64,000 nt of DNA from Dactylosporangium roseum (GTDB lineage Bacteria; Actinomycetota; Actinomycetes; Mycobacteriales; Micromonosporaceae). The stretch lies in contig NZ_CP073721.1 of NCBI RefSeq assembly GCF_025264685.1, forward strand, positions 7,891,501 to 7,955,500, in the 5' to 3' direction. Shown here piece by piece: positions 34,967-43,608 of the stretch. Every line of letters starts with the position of its first letter. Positions within the stretch are counted from its first letter, which is position 1. Below the pieces are notes generated by a model, which saw nothing but the letters and a program-made list of their open reading frames with translations, had not been told where the DNA came from and ran no database searches. Position numbers and translations under genes: made by a program.

Positions 34967-35830
34967 CTACGCGACGGACAGGTTCACCGCGGCGCTGACC
35001 GGGAGCGCCACCATCACCAGGAGGAACGCGAGCAGTGCCGCCGCGCCCTTCTGCTGCTGGGCGTGGATCGTCCTCAGCGTGCACTCGCCGGTGAGGATGA
35101 ACCAGTCGATCACGTACCGCGCGACGTAGAGGCCGACATAGGCGACGCCGAGCGCCACGCTGAAGCCGGTCAGGCTGTCGCCCCAGTTCGTGAAGTCGCC
35201 GGCGATCGCGCCGTAGAGGATCAGGCCGACCGACGTGAGCACCGCGGCGCTCTCCAGCCCCTCCGTCACCCCGCCGGCCACGACCGCCTTGCGCAGGTCG
35301 CTGCCGCGTATCACCAGGCTGTGCAGCGCGAACGCGATGACCAGGCCGGCGACCCCGGCGATCGTGAAGACGAGCGTGGCGAGCAGCGCGGTGCCCAGGT
35401 CCGGCGCCGCGCCGACGAACGTCGCCCGCACGACCAGGCCGAGGCCGAGGTAGAAGCCGAGACGGACCAGCCCGACGGAGAGCGGCACCGTGTCGAGTTG
35501 ACCGAGCGGGGTGTGACGGGTCCGCAGGATCATCCAGTCGGTGATCATGAAGCCCAGGGCGGCCAGGATCGTGGCCCAGACGAGACCACCGCCGACCCAG
35601 GCGAGCGAGCTCCACCGGTCGATGTCCTGGCCCACCAGACTGGACACGCCGATCACCTGGACGAACACGAAACCGACTCGTTGGGCCAGATAGCCCCAGT
35701 TGTTCGCGATCCACAGCTCCTCGTGGTCGTCGAACGCGGTGAGGGCGTTGAGCAACCACCAGCCGCCACCGACGCCCACCACGACGATGAGCACCTGGAG
35801 CACCGCGATCAGAGGCGCCGCATCTTCCAT
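34967..35830 (-). CDS. DUF350 membrane protein
   Basis: A 287-residue protein with about eight hydrophobic helices, built from two DUF350-type repeats (first with GFMITDWMILRT, second with YVARYVIDWFILTGECTL). DUF350 proteins commonly sit beside glutathionylspermidine-synthase-like ATP-grasp enzymes, as here, 28 bases downstream of that gene. Transport or envelope function is suspected for the family; none is established. Confidence 0.83.
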   Translation of the reverse strand: MEDAAPLIAVLQVLIVVVGVGGGWWLLNALTAFDDHEELWIANNWGYLAQRVGFVFVQVIGVSSLVGQDIDRWSSLAWVGGGLVWATILAALGFMITDWMILRTRHTPLGQLDTVPLSVGLVRLGFYLGLGLVVRATFVGAAPDLGTALLATLVFTIAGVAGLVIAFALHSLVIRGSDLRKAVVAGGVTEGLESAAVLTSVGLILYGAIAGDFTNWGDSLTGFSVALGVAYVGLYVARYVIDWFILTGECTLRTIHAQQQKGAAALLAFLLVMVALPVSAAVNLSVA

Positions 35831-35858
35831 GCTGTCAGTTCTCCTCGGCCGGCGGGGG

Positions 35859-37163
35859 TCAGCCGGTGTGGTCGATGGTGTGGGGGACGAAGTGACTCAA
35901 ATTGTCGGTGACGAGGCCGGCACTCTCGCGGATACCGAGGCCGGCGGGTTCGCCGTCGACCAACCACAGGCCGAGCACCGGATGCCACGGCACGCCCTGC
36001 TCGTCGGGGAAGCCGGGCAGGGGCGCATACGCCTGGCAGACGAACGGGCCGTCGCCGTACGGCCCCGGCGTGCTGAGCACCGGCACACCGTCGACGACGA
36101 TCGACACGTTGGCGCCTTCCCGCCCGAGCAGCGGTTTGCGCACGTAGGAGGTGAGCCAGGCGGGCCGTTCCTCCTCGAAGTAGGCCGGCAGCAGCAGATC
36201 ACGGCGGGCGGGGTCGTCGCCGTAGAGCTTCCAGAGCACCGGCAGCAGGCCCTTGTTGCTCCAGAGCATCTTGTACGGCGGCTCGATCCAGACGGTGCCG
36301 TCGCGCAGCGGGTCGCCCATGTCGCGGAAGCACTGGCGGGCGAACCGCTCGTCGGTCATCCACTCCCACGGGTAGAGCTTGAAGATCACGTGGATGCGTT
36401 CGCCGTCGGCGTCGTAGAAGTGGTCACCGGCGGCGATGTCACCCGCACCGATCTGGCTCATCCACAGGAACTTCACCCGGCAGCCGGTCGGCCCCAGTGC
36501 CTGACGGGCGGTCTCCATCAGGTATTCGGTGTTGAAGACGTCTTCACCGCTGTCGTCGGCGTCGTCGCAGGCGAAGTGGATGGTCAGCGGGTCGGGCAGG
36601 GCGGGGCGCGCCTGCCGGAGCCGGCCGATGTTGCGCTGCCAGGCGGCGATGAGCCGTTCGTGCAACGCGTTCCACTGGTCCTTGCCCTGGGCGGTCTGCT
36701 GGTGCCAGTACCACTGGATCACCGCCGACTCGGGCAACGCGGTGGGGGTGTCGGCGTTGAACTCCAGCAGCCGTGGCCGGGTGCCGTCGGTGCCGGCATA
36801 GCGCAGGTCGAAGCGGCCGTAGACGCTGGGCGAGAAGTCGCCGCGGGAGCGGCCGCCCGGCTCGGTCTCGTCGTCGTACCAGGTGCGGGCGATCTGGTCC
36901 CAGGCGAACTCCGGGATGCCGAGCCGGCCGAGCAGCCGCTCGTCGAGCATGTGGTCGCCGGCCGCGACGCACATCTCGAACAGCGTCTCGGCATCGGCGT
37001 GCAGCGAGTCCACCTCGGCCGAGGTGAGGTCGTAGAACGGCCCCTCGCGCCAGTACGACACCGCGCCGCCGGTCGGCAGCGCGGTGTCGTTGTAGACCAG
37101 GCCCTGGCCGGCGATGATCTCGCGCCAGCCCGGCCGGACGACTCCCGTGGGGATCCGGCGCAC
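35859..37163 (-). CDS. Glutathionylspermidine-synthase-like ATP-grasp protein (YgiC type)
   Basis: A 434-residue member of the GSP-synthase C-terminal family without the amidase domain. Recognisable segments are SYWREGPFYDLTSAEVD, FDLRYAGTDG, LLEFNADTPTALPESAVIQWYW and WIEPPYKMLWSNKGLLPVLW. These are ATP-grasp amide ligases; the substrate of the YgiC type is unknown, and actinomycetes do not generally make glutathionylspermidine. GTG start, one base after the stop of the small lipoprotein gene, giving a tight three-gene operon. Confidence 0.88.
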   Translation of the reverse strand: MRRIPTGVVRPGWREIIAGQGLVYNDTALPTGGAVSYWREGPFYDLTSAEVDSLHADAETLFEMCVAAGDHMLDERLLGRLGIPEFAWDQIARTWYDDETEPGGRSRGDFSPSVYGRFDLRYAGTDGTRPRLLEFNADTPTALPESAVIQWYWHQQTAQGKDQWNALHERLIAAWQRNIGRLRQARPALPDPLTIHFACDDADDSGEDVFNTEYLMETARQALGPTGCRVKFLWMSQIGAGDIAAGDHFYDADGERIHVIFKLYPWEWMTDERFARQCFRDMGDPLRDGTVWIEPPYKMLWSNKGLLPVLWKLYGDDPARRDLLLPAYFEEERPAWLTSYVRKPLLGREGANVSIVVDGVPVLSTPGPYGDGPFVCQAYAPLPGFPDEQGVPWHPVLGLWLVDGEPAGLGIRESAGLVTDNLSHFVPHTIDHTG

Positions 37164-37164
37164 C

Positions 37165-37530
37165 TCAGCCGCCGGAACTGCCGGAGCTGGAGCTGCCGAA
37201 GCCGCCCTTGATCACATGGCCGTTGCTCACCTTGCCGGTGCCGGGCAGTCCGTTGCGCTCCCGGGCCGCCTTGTCGTTGTAAGCGATCCGCGTGCCGCCG
37301 ATGAGCTTCTGCCCCGGCTTGAGCCTGCGGTTGTAGTTGCCGGCCCAGAGGTAGTAGCGGTCGTCCCGCCCGTCACACCGGTCGTCGTCGACGATCACCC
37401 CGTCCCGGTCGGCACAGTAGACCTGCCGGTCGGGTTGCCTGGCGCACGCCGTCATCAGGCCGGCACTCGTCGCCAGACTCGCCAGCGCCAGGTAGCTGCG
37501 CCCCAGCGGTACGGCGGTGGATCGCCTCAT
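37165..37530 (-). CDS. Small lipoprotein, YgiB/DUF1190-like
   Basis: A 121-residue protein with an N-terminal signal ending in a lipobox-like MTAC at about residue 29, two further cysteines (VYCADRDG, DDRCDG) and a C-terminal tail GGFGSSSSGSSGG. The glycine/serine tail and its place immediately before a YgiC-like gene match E. coli YgiB (DUF1190), which precedes ygiC. ATG start. The resemblance is by layout and tail; overall similarity was not tested. Confidence 0.65.
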   Translation of the reverse strand: MRRSTAVPLGRSYLALASLATSAGLMTACARQPDRQVYCADRDGVIVDDDRCDGRDDRYYLWAGNYNRRLKPGQKLIGGTRIAYNDKAARERNGLPGTGKVSNGHVIKGGFGSSSSGSSGG

Positions 37531-37599
37531 CGTGTGCTCCCTCGGTCAAGCCGAGTAGCACAGTAGTTGACCTCCGCAAATACGCAGTCGGGTAAACGG

Positions 37600-38814
37600 T
37601 CAGTGGCTCGGGTCCAGTGCGACCTTCAGCCAGCCGGGCCGGCGCTGGTCGAACTCCTTGTAGGCCCGCATGACCTCCCGCATCGGCTCGTGCTGCGTGA
37701 GGATGCGGTCCGGATCGACCGTCCCCGACTCGACCATGGCCATGAGCTTGCGGATGTACCGCGGGTGGTTGCCGTTGCCCATGTTGATCGTGAGGTTGCG
37801 ATTCATGGCCGTGCCGATCGGGAAGAACCGGTCGGTCGGCGGATACACCCCGATGATCCCCAGCGTGCCGGCCTTGGCCAGGCATTCGACGGCCCAGGCG
37901 TGGGCCTGCGTGGGCGCGTCGCCGGGCTTCCACTGCCCGTTGTGCTCGTTCGTCCGCGGCGCGATCTGCCGCAACTCTTCACCGTGCTGGTCCGCCTGCT
38001 CACGCGCCCGACCGGCGGCCGGGCCGGACTTCGGGCTCTCCGCGTCGACACCCACGGCGTCGATCACCCGGTCGGGGCCGATGCCGCGGGTCAACTCCAG
38101 CATCGCCGCCACCGGGTCGACCTCGTTGAAGTTGATCACCTCGGCGCCCAGCATCTGCGCGCGCTCCAGCCGGTCGCCGTGCCCGTCGACCGCGATCACC
38201 CGGGCCGCGCCGCGCTGGAACGCCGAAAGGATGGCGAACTGGCCGACCGGGCCGCAGCCGAAGACCCCGACCACGTCACCGTCGGAGACCTCGGCGATGA
38301 CGGCGCCGAAGTAGCCGGTCGGATAGATGTCCGACAGCGGGATCGCCTGCGCGTCGGAGACTGACTCGGGCAGACGGAACATGTTCGTGTGGGCGCACGG
38401 GACGCGGGCGTATTCGGCCTGCAGCCCGTTGATCGCGCCGTTCGCGACGGGTGCGCCATAGGTGGCGGTGCCGGAGCGCGGTCCGTTGGGGTTGACGGTG
38501 TCGCACTGGGCGAAGTATCCCGCTCGGCAGTACGAGCAGGAGCCGCAGCCGAGCACCGCCGACAGCAGGACCCGGTCGCCGGGGCGGAAGTTGCGGATGC
38601 CCTCGCCGACGTCCTCGACCACGCCGACCCCCTCGTGGCCGAGGACGGTCCCCGGCTTCATCCCCGGCACGGTCCCTCGGATGAAGTGCAGGTCGGTGCC
38701 GCAGATCGCCGAGGTGGTGATCCGGACGACGGCGTCGGTCGCCTGCTCGATCTTGGGCTCCGGAACGTCGTCGAGACGGATGTCCCCGACGCCGTGGAAC
38801 ACGACAGCTTTCAT
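37600..38814 (-). CDS. Zinc-dependent alcohol dehydrogenase, formaldehyde-dehydrogenase-like
   Basis: A 404-residue medium-chain dehydrogenase. The catalytic zinc ligand Cys is in AICGTDLHFIRG (about C38), with the GHEGVGVVEDVG segment. Structural zinc cysteines are in LGCGSCSYCRAGYFAQC, and the NAD loop is GVFGCGPVG. The insertion ESPKSGPAAGRAREQADQHG near residue 262 resembles that of glutathione-independent formaldehyde dehydrogenases. Probably oxidises an aldehyde or alcohol with NAD. Monocistronic. Confidence 0.87.
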   Translation of the reverse strand: MKAVVFHGVGDIRLDDVPEPKIEQATDAVVRITTSAICGTDLHFIRGTVPGMKPGTVLGHEGVGVVEDVGEGIRNFRPGDRVLLSAVLGCGSCSYCRAGYFAQCDTVNPNGPRSGTATYGAPVANGAINGLQAEYARVPCAHTNMFRLPESVSDAQAIPLSDIYPTGYFGAVIAEVSDGDVVGVFGCGPVGQFAILSAFQRGAARVIAVDGHGDRLERAQMLGAEVINFNEVDPVAAMLELTRGIGPDRVIDAVGVDAESPKSGPAAGRAREQADQHGEELRQIAPRTNEHNGQWKPGDAPTQAHAWAVECLAKAGTLGIIGVYPPTDRFFPIGTAMNRNLTINMGNGNHPRYIRKLMAMVESGTVDPDRILTQHEPMREVMRAYKEFDQRRPGWLKVALDPSH

Positions 38815-38917
38815 CGATCTCCCCCTTCAGTACCGTCAAAGGCGTGCGGCACCGCTGCCCGCGATCCGCCGCCTCTACCGCACCCACGAGGGCACTGATC
38901 GGGTCGGTCGTCGACGC

Positions 38918-39051
38918 AAGGTCGCGAAGTTCAGCCCAACAGACGCTGGCCCACCCGGATAAGGCCGACGATTCGGGCGGGGTGTGTCGCCGCCGGGGCG
39001 TGCCGGCCGGCGCGATCCGCCGCCATGCCGCTCGATCTCATGATCATGAAA
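38918..39051. repeat. Dispersed repeat family 2, copy C (no hairpin)
   Basis: Contains AAGGTCGCGAAGTTCAGCCC, GGCCGACGATTCGGGCGG and ATGCCGCTCGATCTCATGAT in the same order as copy B, then diverges after CATGATCATGAAA where the hairpin would follow. Confidence 0.82.
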
Positions 39052-39295
39052 CTGGCGCCCGCTCGGCGCCTCAAGTGGACGCCATGATCGGGAAACTCAA
39101 GCCGATCTACGCCATCACCCGGGGTAGTCGCCGAGGCTCGACAACCTCACCCCACCGGGTGATCTGAGTCACTGAGTGCAACGCAGAGCAGCGATTTCAT
39201 GGCCCAGGTCACACCGCACACAAACGGTACGCTGCGCAAGCGGATTGCTGTAGGTAGGCTGGCCGTCGGTCTCGTCCAGGCAGGCACCGCCCCCC

Positions 39296-39445
39296 GGTGC
39301 CGGGCGGGGCTGCCGCCAAATCGCCGTCCGCGGCGAGCCGGGGACCCACCGTTACGTTGGGGTGAATCCGCCCGCCCGAAGCCGGGACGGCGGTAGGGGT
39401 CGTTCCGTCCCGAACCCGTCAGCTAACTCGGTCGGCGGCCGACGG
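39296..39445 (+). ncRNA. Cyclic di-AMP riboswitch (ydaO-yuaA class)
   Basis: The segment has the recognised actinobacterial core: CGGGGACCCACCG, then GGGGTGAATCCG, a variable stem, GTAGGGGTCG, and CGAACCCGTCAGCTAACTCG just before the coding region. It ends about 17 bases before the ATG of the cell-wall hydrolase gene. Riboswitches of this class bind c-di-AMP and in actinobacteria control wall hydrolases; binding usually lowers expression. Boundaries are approximate. Confidence 0.85.
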
Positions 39446-39462
39446 AAGGAACAACGACCTCG

Positions 39463-40485
39463 ATGTCATCACGACATCCCTACCGACGGGTGTTCGTCGC
39501 GGCCCTCGCGGCCGTGGTGCTTGCCGGGCTCACCGCCGCACCGGCCTCCGCCGAGCCGGGTGACGACACCGGCGACGAGGGTGCGGGCGCCAACCCGACA
39601 CTCGCCCAGGTCCTCGACGAGAGCACCCGCGCCTGGCTCGAGGCCAAGGACAAGTTCGACGTCTCGGTGAAGCGCCAAGCCGAGCTGACCACGCAGCTAC
39701 AGACCACCGAGACACAGCTCGCCGCCCTCACCGAGCAGGTGTCCTCGATCGCCGTCGCGGCCTTCCGCACCGGCCCCCTCACCACCGTCGCCGTCCTGGT
39801 CGACTCCGACAGCCCCGAAAGTTTCGCCGCCCGGGCCGGCTCGATCGACGAGATCGCCCACCACAACGACAAACTGCTGCGCCAGTTCAATGAGCTCAAG
39901 CGGAACCAGTCAGAGCAGAAGCGGGCCCTCGACGCCGAGACCGCGACGCAGCAGGAGCAGGTCAACGTCATGGCGGCGAAGAAGAAGGACGCCGAGAAGG
40001 CGCTCGCCCAGGCGGGCGGCCCCAGCAACGGCTTCGTCTCCGCCAACCTGCCGCTGGCCAAGCCCGCACCGCGCAACGCCAACGGTTCGTGGCCCAGGGA
40101 ATCCTGCAACGTCAACGACCCCACCACCAGCGGCTGCATCACGCCGCGCCTGCTCCACGCCATGCAACAGGCCCAGGCCGCCGGGTTCAAGCGGTTCGTC
40201 TCCTGCTACCGCCCCGGTGGGCCGTACGAGCACCCCAAGGGACGCGCGTGCGACTTCTCGGTGCAGGCGAAGTCCGGCTTCGGCGGTGACGCCACCGGCG
40301 AGGACAAGGTCTACGGCGCCAACCTCGCCACGTACTTCGTGAAAAACGCCGACCGCCTCGGCGTCATGTACGTGATCTGGTACAGGCAGGTCTGGACCCC
40401 CGCGGTCGGCTGGCACCGCTACAGCGGCGCGGGTGGCGACCCGTCCAGCGACCACACCAACCACGTACACCTCTCGATCCTCTGA
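39463..40485 (+). CDS. Secreted coiled-coil cell-wall hydrolase-like protein (ARB_07466-like C-terminal domain)
   Basis: A 340-residue exported protein. A signal peptide ends near APASAEP (about residue 30). Residues 45-180 form a coiled coil with heptads (ELTTQLQTTETQLAALTEQV). The C-terminal ~140 residues form the domain often found with peptidoglycan-cleaving proteins, with conserved RACDFSV and SDHTNHVHLS, whose histidines and aspartate could bind zinc. Control by the c-di-AMP riboswitch immediately upstream fits a wall-remodelling role. Confidence 0.83.
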   Translation: MSSRHPYRRVFVAALAAVVLAGLTAAPASAEPGDDTGDEGAGANPTLAQVLDESTRAWLEAKDKFDVSVKRQAELTTQLQTTETQLAALTEQVSSIAVAAFRTGPLTTVAVLVDSDSPESFAARAGSIDEIAHHNDKLLRQFNELKRNQSEQKRALDAETATQQEQVNVMAAKKKDAEKALAQAGGPSNGFVSANLPLAKPAPRNANGSWPRESCNVNDPTTSGCITPRLLHAMQQAQAAGFKRFVSCYRPGGPYEHPKGRACDFSVQAKSGFGGDATGEDKVYGANLATYFVKNADRLGVMYVIWYRQVWTPAVGWHRYSGAGGDPSSDHTNHVHLSIL

Positions 40486-40562
40486 GGTTCGTCTCACATT
40501 TCGCGGTGGCCGGCCGATAGGGAACCTGTCGACCGGCCATCGCGCAGGTGAGGGGATCCGCA

Positions 40563-41513
40563 GTGAAGTACCGACTCGTGACCCGCAGCGACTTCGACGG
40601 CCTTGTCTGCGCCGTCCTGCTGCGTCACCTGAACCTCATCGGCGACATCACGTTCGTGCACCCGAAGGACGTTCAGGACGGCACGGTCGATATCGGTCCG
40701 ACGGACATCCTCACCAACCTGCCGTACGCTCCCGGCGCCCATCTGGTCTTCGACCATCACCACTCGGAGGCGCTGCGCACCGGCGGCACGGCGGCGAACC
40801 ACGTGATCGACGCGGGGGCCCCGTCGGCCGCCCGCGTCATCTATGACCATTTCGGCGGCCGTGAGCGCTTCCCCACCGTCTCCGACGACCTGATGGAGGC
40901 GGTCGACCGGGCGGACTCCGCGCAGTACGACATCACCGAGATCCTCCAGCCGACCGGCTGGACGCTGCTGAACTTCCTCATGGACAGCCGCACCGGGCTG
41001 GGCCGCTTCCGGCAGTTCCGTGTCTCCAACTACCAGCTCATGATGCTGCTCATCGACGCGTGCATCGACCACCAGGACGTCGAGGAGATCCTCGCCCTGC
41101 CCGACGTGGCCGAGCGGGCGGAACTGTTCCGGGACCAGCGGGAGCTGTTCGTCGATCAGCTCAAGCGGGTCAGCCACATACACGGCGACGTGGTTGTCGT
41201 GGACCTGCGCGACGAGGACGTCATCTTCGCCGGCAACCGGTTCATGATCTACGCGCTGTTCCCGGAGGCGCGGATCTCGATCCACGTGATCTGGGGCCGG
41301 CAGAGGCTCAACACCGTGTTCGCGGTCGGCAAGTCGATCCTGGACCGCAGCTCGCCCACCGACGTCGGCGCGATCATGCTCCAGTACGGCGGGGGTGGCC
41401 ACCTCGCGGCCGGCACCTGCCAGGTGCCGCACGACCAGGCCGAGCGGGTGCTCCGTGAGCTCATCAGGAAGGTGGGCACGCCGATGAGTTCGGCGCTCGG
41501 CGGTCGTAGTTAG
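40563..41513 (+). CDS. DHH/DHHA1 family phosphoesterase
   Basis: A 316-residue protein. Metal-binding motifs are TRSDFDGLVCAVL near residue 8 and FDHHHS near residue 65 (the DHH signature). The C-terminal DHHA1-like region has QYGGGGHLAAGTCQ. GTG at 40563 has GAGGGGA six bases upstream. DHH-DHHA1 proteins act as nanoRNases, pAp phosphatases or c-di-AMP phosphodiesterases; which applies here is not decided by sequence. The neighbouring c-di-AMP riboswitch makes the last worth testing. Confidence 0.86.
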   Translation: MKYRLVTRSDFDGLVCAVLLRHLNLIGDITFVHPKDVQDGTVDIGPTDILTNLPYAPGAHLVFDHHHSEALRTGGTAANHVIDAGAPSAARVIYDHFGGRERFPTVSDDLMEAVDRADSAQYDITEILQPTGWTLLNFLMDSRTGLGRFRQFRVSNYQLMMLLIDACIDHQDVEEILALPDVAERAELFRDQRELFVDQLKRVSHIHGDVVVVDLRDEDVIFAGNRFMIYALFPEARISIHVIWGRQRLNTVFAVGKSILDRSSPTDVGAIMLQYGGGGHLAAGTCQVPHDQAERVLRELIRKVGTPMSSALGGRS

Positions 41514-41517
41514 CGGT

Positions 41518-41958
41518 ATGACGTATTCAGTCCTGGTCGGCCTGCCGATCGCCGACCGCCGCACCTCCTGCGACTTCTACCGCGCCGTCCTCGGCCTCGA
41601 GCCGTTCGGGGCGCCGGCCGACGACGGCGTGCCCGAGCCGCTCCAGTTCGCGCTCAACGACGGCATGCGCCTCATGCTCATCCCGACGGGCGGCTTCGGC
41701 TGGGTGATCGGCGGCCGCCGGGTGGCGGCGCCGGGCGACAGTGAGTGCGTCCTGTCGCTCGACGCGGCGGACAGCGCCGCGGTCGATGCCATGATCGACC
41801 GTGCCCGGGCCGCCGGCGCGAAGGTCGTGGCCGAGCCCGGCAGCCAGCCGTGGGCCTACGCGGGCACGTTCGAGGATCCCGACGGTCACGTCTGGATGGT
41901 CGCCGCTGCCCCGACAGCGTCGCCGTCGCCTCAACAGAACCGTGAACATTCTTCATAA
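41518..41958 (+). CDS. VOC family (glyoxalase/bleomycin-resistance fold) protein
   Basis: A 146-residue protein with the paired beta-alpha-beta-beta-beta modules of the VOC fold (CDFYRAVLGLEPFG at the start, EDPDGHVWMVA at the end). The final glutamate-type metal ligand position is occupied by the HVWMV segment without an obvious Glu. The start is four bases after the upstream stop, suggesting cotranscription with the DHH gene. Function unknown. Confidence 0.82.
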   Translation: MTYSVLVGLPIADRRTSCDFYRAVLGLEPFGAPADDGVPEPLQFALNDGMRLMLIPTGGFGWVIGGRRVAAPGDSECVLSLDAADSAAVDAMIDRARAAGAKVVAEPGSQPWAYAGTFEDPDGHVWMVAAAPTASPSPQQNREHSS

Positions 41959-41967
41959 AACGATGAC

Positions 41968-42029
41968 GTTCACTCCTCGGGGCGGCTCGGGCTGGTCGGA
42001 CGCGTCGGAGTCGTCTCGAAGGAGTGAAC
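41968..42029 (+). promoter_or_regulatory. Inverted repeat that can mask a ribosome binding site
   Basis: GTTCACTCCT (41968-41977) is the exact complement of AGGAGTGAAC (42020-42029), which contains the only good ribosome binding site for the small ORF at 42035. A 42-base loop separates the arms. Confidence 0.5.
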
Positions 42030-42034
42030 GAAAG

Positions 42035-42166
42035 GTGTCGAGAGTTCGCCTGCGGTGGCGGCGGCACGGCCGCAACCCGGCCCAGGTCCAGAGCCGCGTC
42101 CAGGCGTATCAGCGCCTCGTGGCGATCCTGGGCGTGGGCGTAGGCCCGGGCGCACTGAGCTGCTGA
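42035..42166 (+). CDS. Possible small basic protein (43 residues)
   Basis: GTG with GGAGTGAAC about 7-14 bases upstream encodes a 43-residue protein beginning MSRVRLRWRRHGRNP and ending in a small hydrophobic segment. It fills the gap between the VOC gene and the convergent NADH dehydrogenase. Short arginine-rich peptides of this kind occur in actinomycetes, but conservation could not be checked. Confidence 0.4.
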   Translation: MSRVRLRWRRHGRNPAQVQSRVQAYQRLVAILGVGVGPGALSC

Positions 42167-42172
42167 GCCACC

Positions 42173-43495
42173 CTACGGCAGCTTGTTCTGATACTCCCGC
42201 ATCGCGCGACGGGCGAACACCTGCTGGAAGGTCGCCACCCGCTCCGATCGGCCGCGGCCGATGAAGCTGACGAACCAGTGCATGACGGCGGTGACCCGGT
42301 TCTTGAACCCGACCAGGTACAGCAGGTGGACGGCCAGCCAGAGCAGCCAGCCGAGCAGGCCGGCGAAGTGGAACCGGCCGACGCTCGCGACCGCGTGGAA
42401 GCGCGAGATGGTCGCAAGGCTGCCCTTGTCGTGGTACTTGAACGGCTGCCCCGCCGGCTCACCGGCGAGCCGGCGCTTGATCTGTCCGGCGGCGTGCCGG
42501 CCGCTCTGGATCGCCACCTGAGCCACGCCGGGTAGCTGGTCGAGCGCCATCATGTCGCCGACCGCGAAGATCTCCGGATGGCCCGGCACGGTGCAGTCCG
42601 GATCGACCTCGATCCGGCCCGCCCGGTCGGTCTTCGCGCCGGTCGCCTCGGCGATCTGCCGGGCCAGCGCCGGCGCCGCGACACCGGCCGCCCACATCTT
42701 CGTCATCGACTCGATCCGCTGGTGGCCGCTCTTCGTCTCGACCTCGATGCCGGTCTCGTCGACGTCGACGACCTTCGTGCCGAGCTCCACCTCCACGCCG
42801 AGCCGGTGCAACTGGCGCAGCGCCTGGGTGGACAGGTGGTTGCCGAACGTCGACAGCACCGTGGGGAGCGCGTCGATCAGGATGATGCGCGCCTGGCGCG
42901 GGTTGATGTTGCGGTACTGGCCGGGAAGGTGCCGGTGCGCGAGCTCGGCGATCTGCCCGGCCATCTCGACGCCGGTCGGACCGGCACCGACCACGACGAA
43001 GGTCAGCCACCGCTCGATCGCGGCCGGATCGGTCTCCAGCTCCGCGAGCTCGAACGCGCCGAAGATCCGCCCGCGCAGCTCCAGCGCGTCGTCGATGCTC
43101 TTCATGCCGGGCGCGTGCTCGGCGAAGTCGTCGTTGCCGAAGTACGACTGCGAGGCGCCGGCCGCGACGATCAGCGTGTCGTAGCCGACGGTGTACGTGA
43201 TTCCCGGCGCGACGACGGTGACCGTGCGCGCCTCGGCGTCGATCCCGGTCACGGTGCCCAGCAGCACCGAGGCGTTCTGCTGCCGCTTGAGGACCTCGCG
43301 GATCGGCGGGGCGATCTCGCCCTCCGAGAGGATGCCGGTCGCCACCTGGTACAGCAAAGGCTGGAACAGGTGGTGTGACGTGCTGTTGATCAACGTGACG
43401 TCGACCGGCGCGTTGCGCAGCGCCTTCGTGGCGAACAGGCCACCGAAACCGGCGCCGACGACGACCACGCGATGCCGCTGCTCAGCCATGTACAT
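42173..43495 (-). CDS. ndh: Type II NADH dehydrogenase
   Basis: A 440-residue flavoprotein of the NDH-2 type, which oxidises NADH and reduces menaquinone at the membrane without proton pumping. The FAD loop is VVVVGAGFGGLFATKALR, the NADH loop FVVVGAGPTGVEMAGQIAEL, and EIFAVGDMMA is the second FAD contact. A hydrophobic C-terminal part (LLGWLLWLAVHLLYLVGF) anchors it, as in mycobacterial Ndh. ATG at 43495, with a second ATG two codons later. Confidence 0.9.
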   Translation of the reverse strand: MYMAEQRHRVVVVGAGFGGLFATKALRNAPVDVTLINSTSHHLFQPLLYQVATGILSEGEIAPPIREVLKRQQNASVLLGTVTGIDAEARTVTVVAPGITYTVGYDTLIVAAGASQSYFGNDDFAEHAPGMKSIDDALELRGRIFGAFELAELETDPAAIERWLTFVVVGAGPTGVEMAGQIAELAHRHLPGQYRNINPRQARIILIDALPTVLSTFGNHLSTQALRQLHRLGVEVELGTKVVDVDETGIEVETKSGHQRIESMTKMWAAGVAAPALARQIAEATGAKTDRAGRIEVDPDCTVPGHPEIFAVGDMMALDQLPGVAQVAIQSGRHAAGQIKRRLAGEPAGQPFKYHDKGSLATISRFHAVASVGRFHFAGLLGWLLWLAVHLLYLVGFKNRVTAVMHWFVSFIGRGRSERVATFQQVFARRAMREYQNKLP

Positions 43496-43608
43496 CTCCC
43501 GATGTGCCGCGGTTGATCGTACTCGTCAAGTACACCACCAGAACCGGTCCGTTGCCCTGTGTCTTCGGTGACGTTTCAGGTGTTCCGGAGCGGATGATGC
43601 TCCATCGG

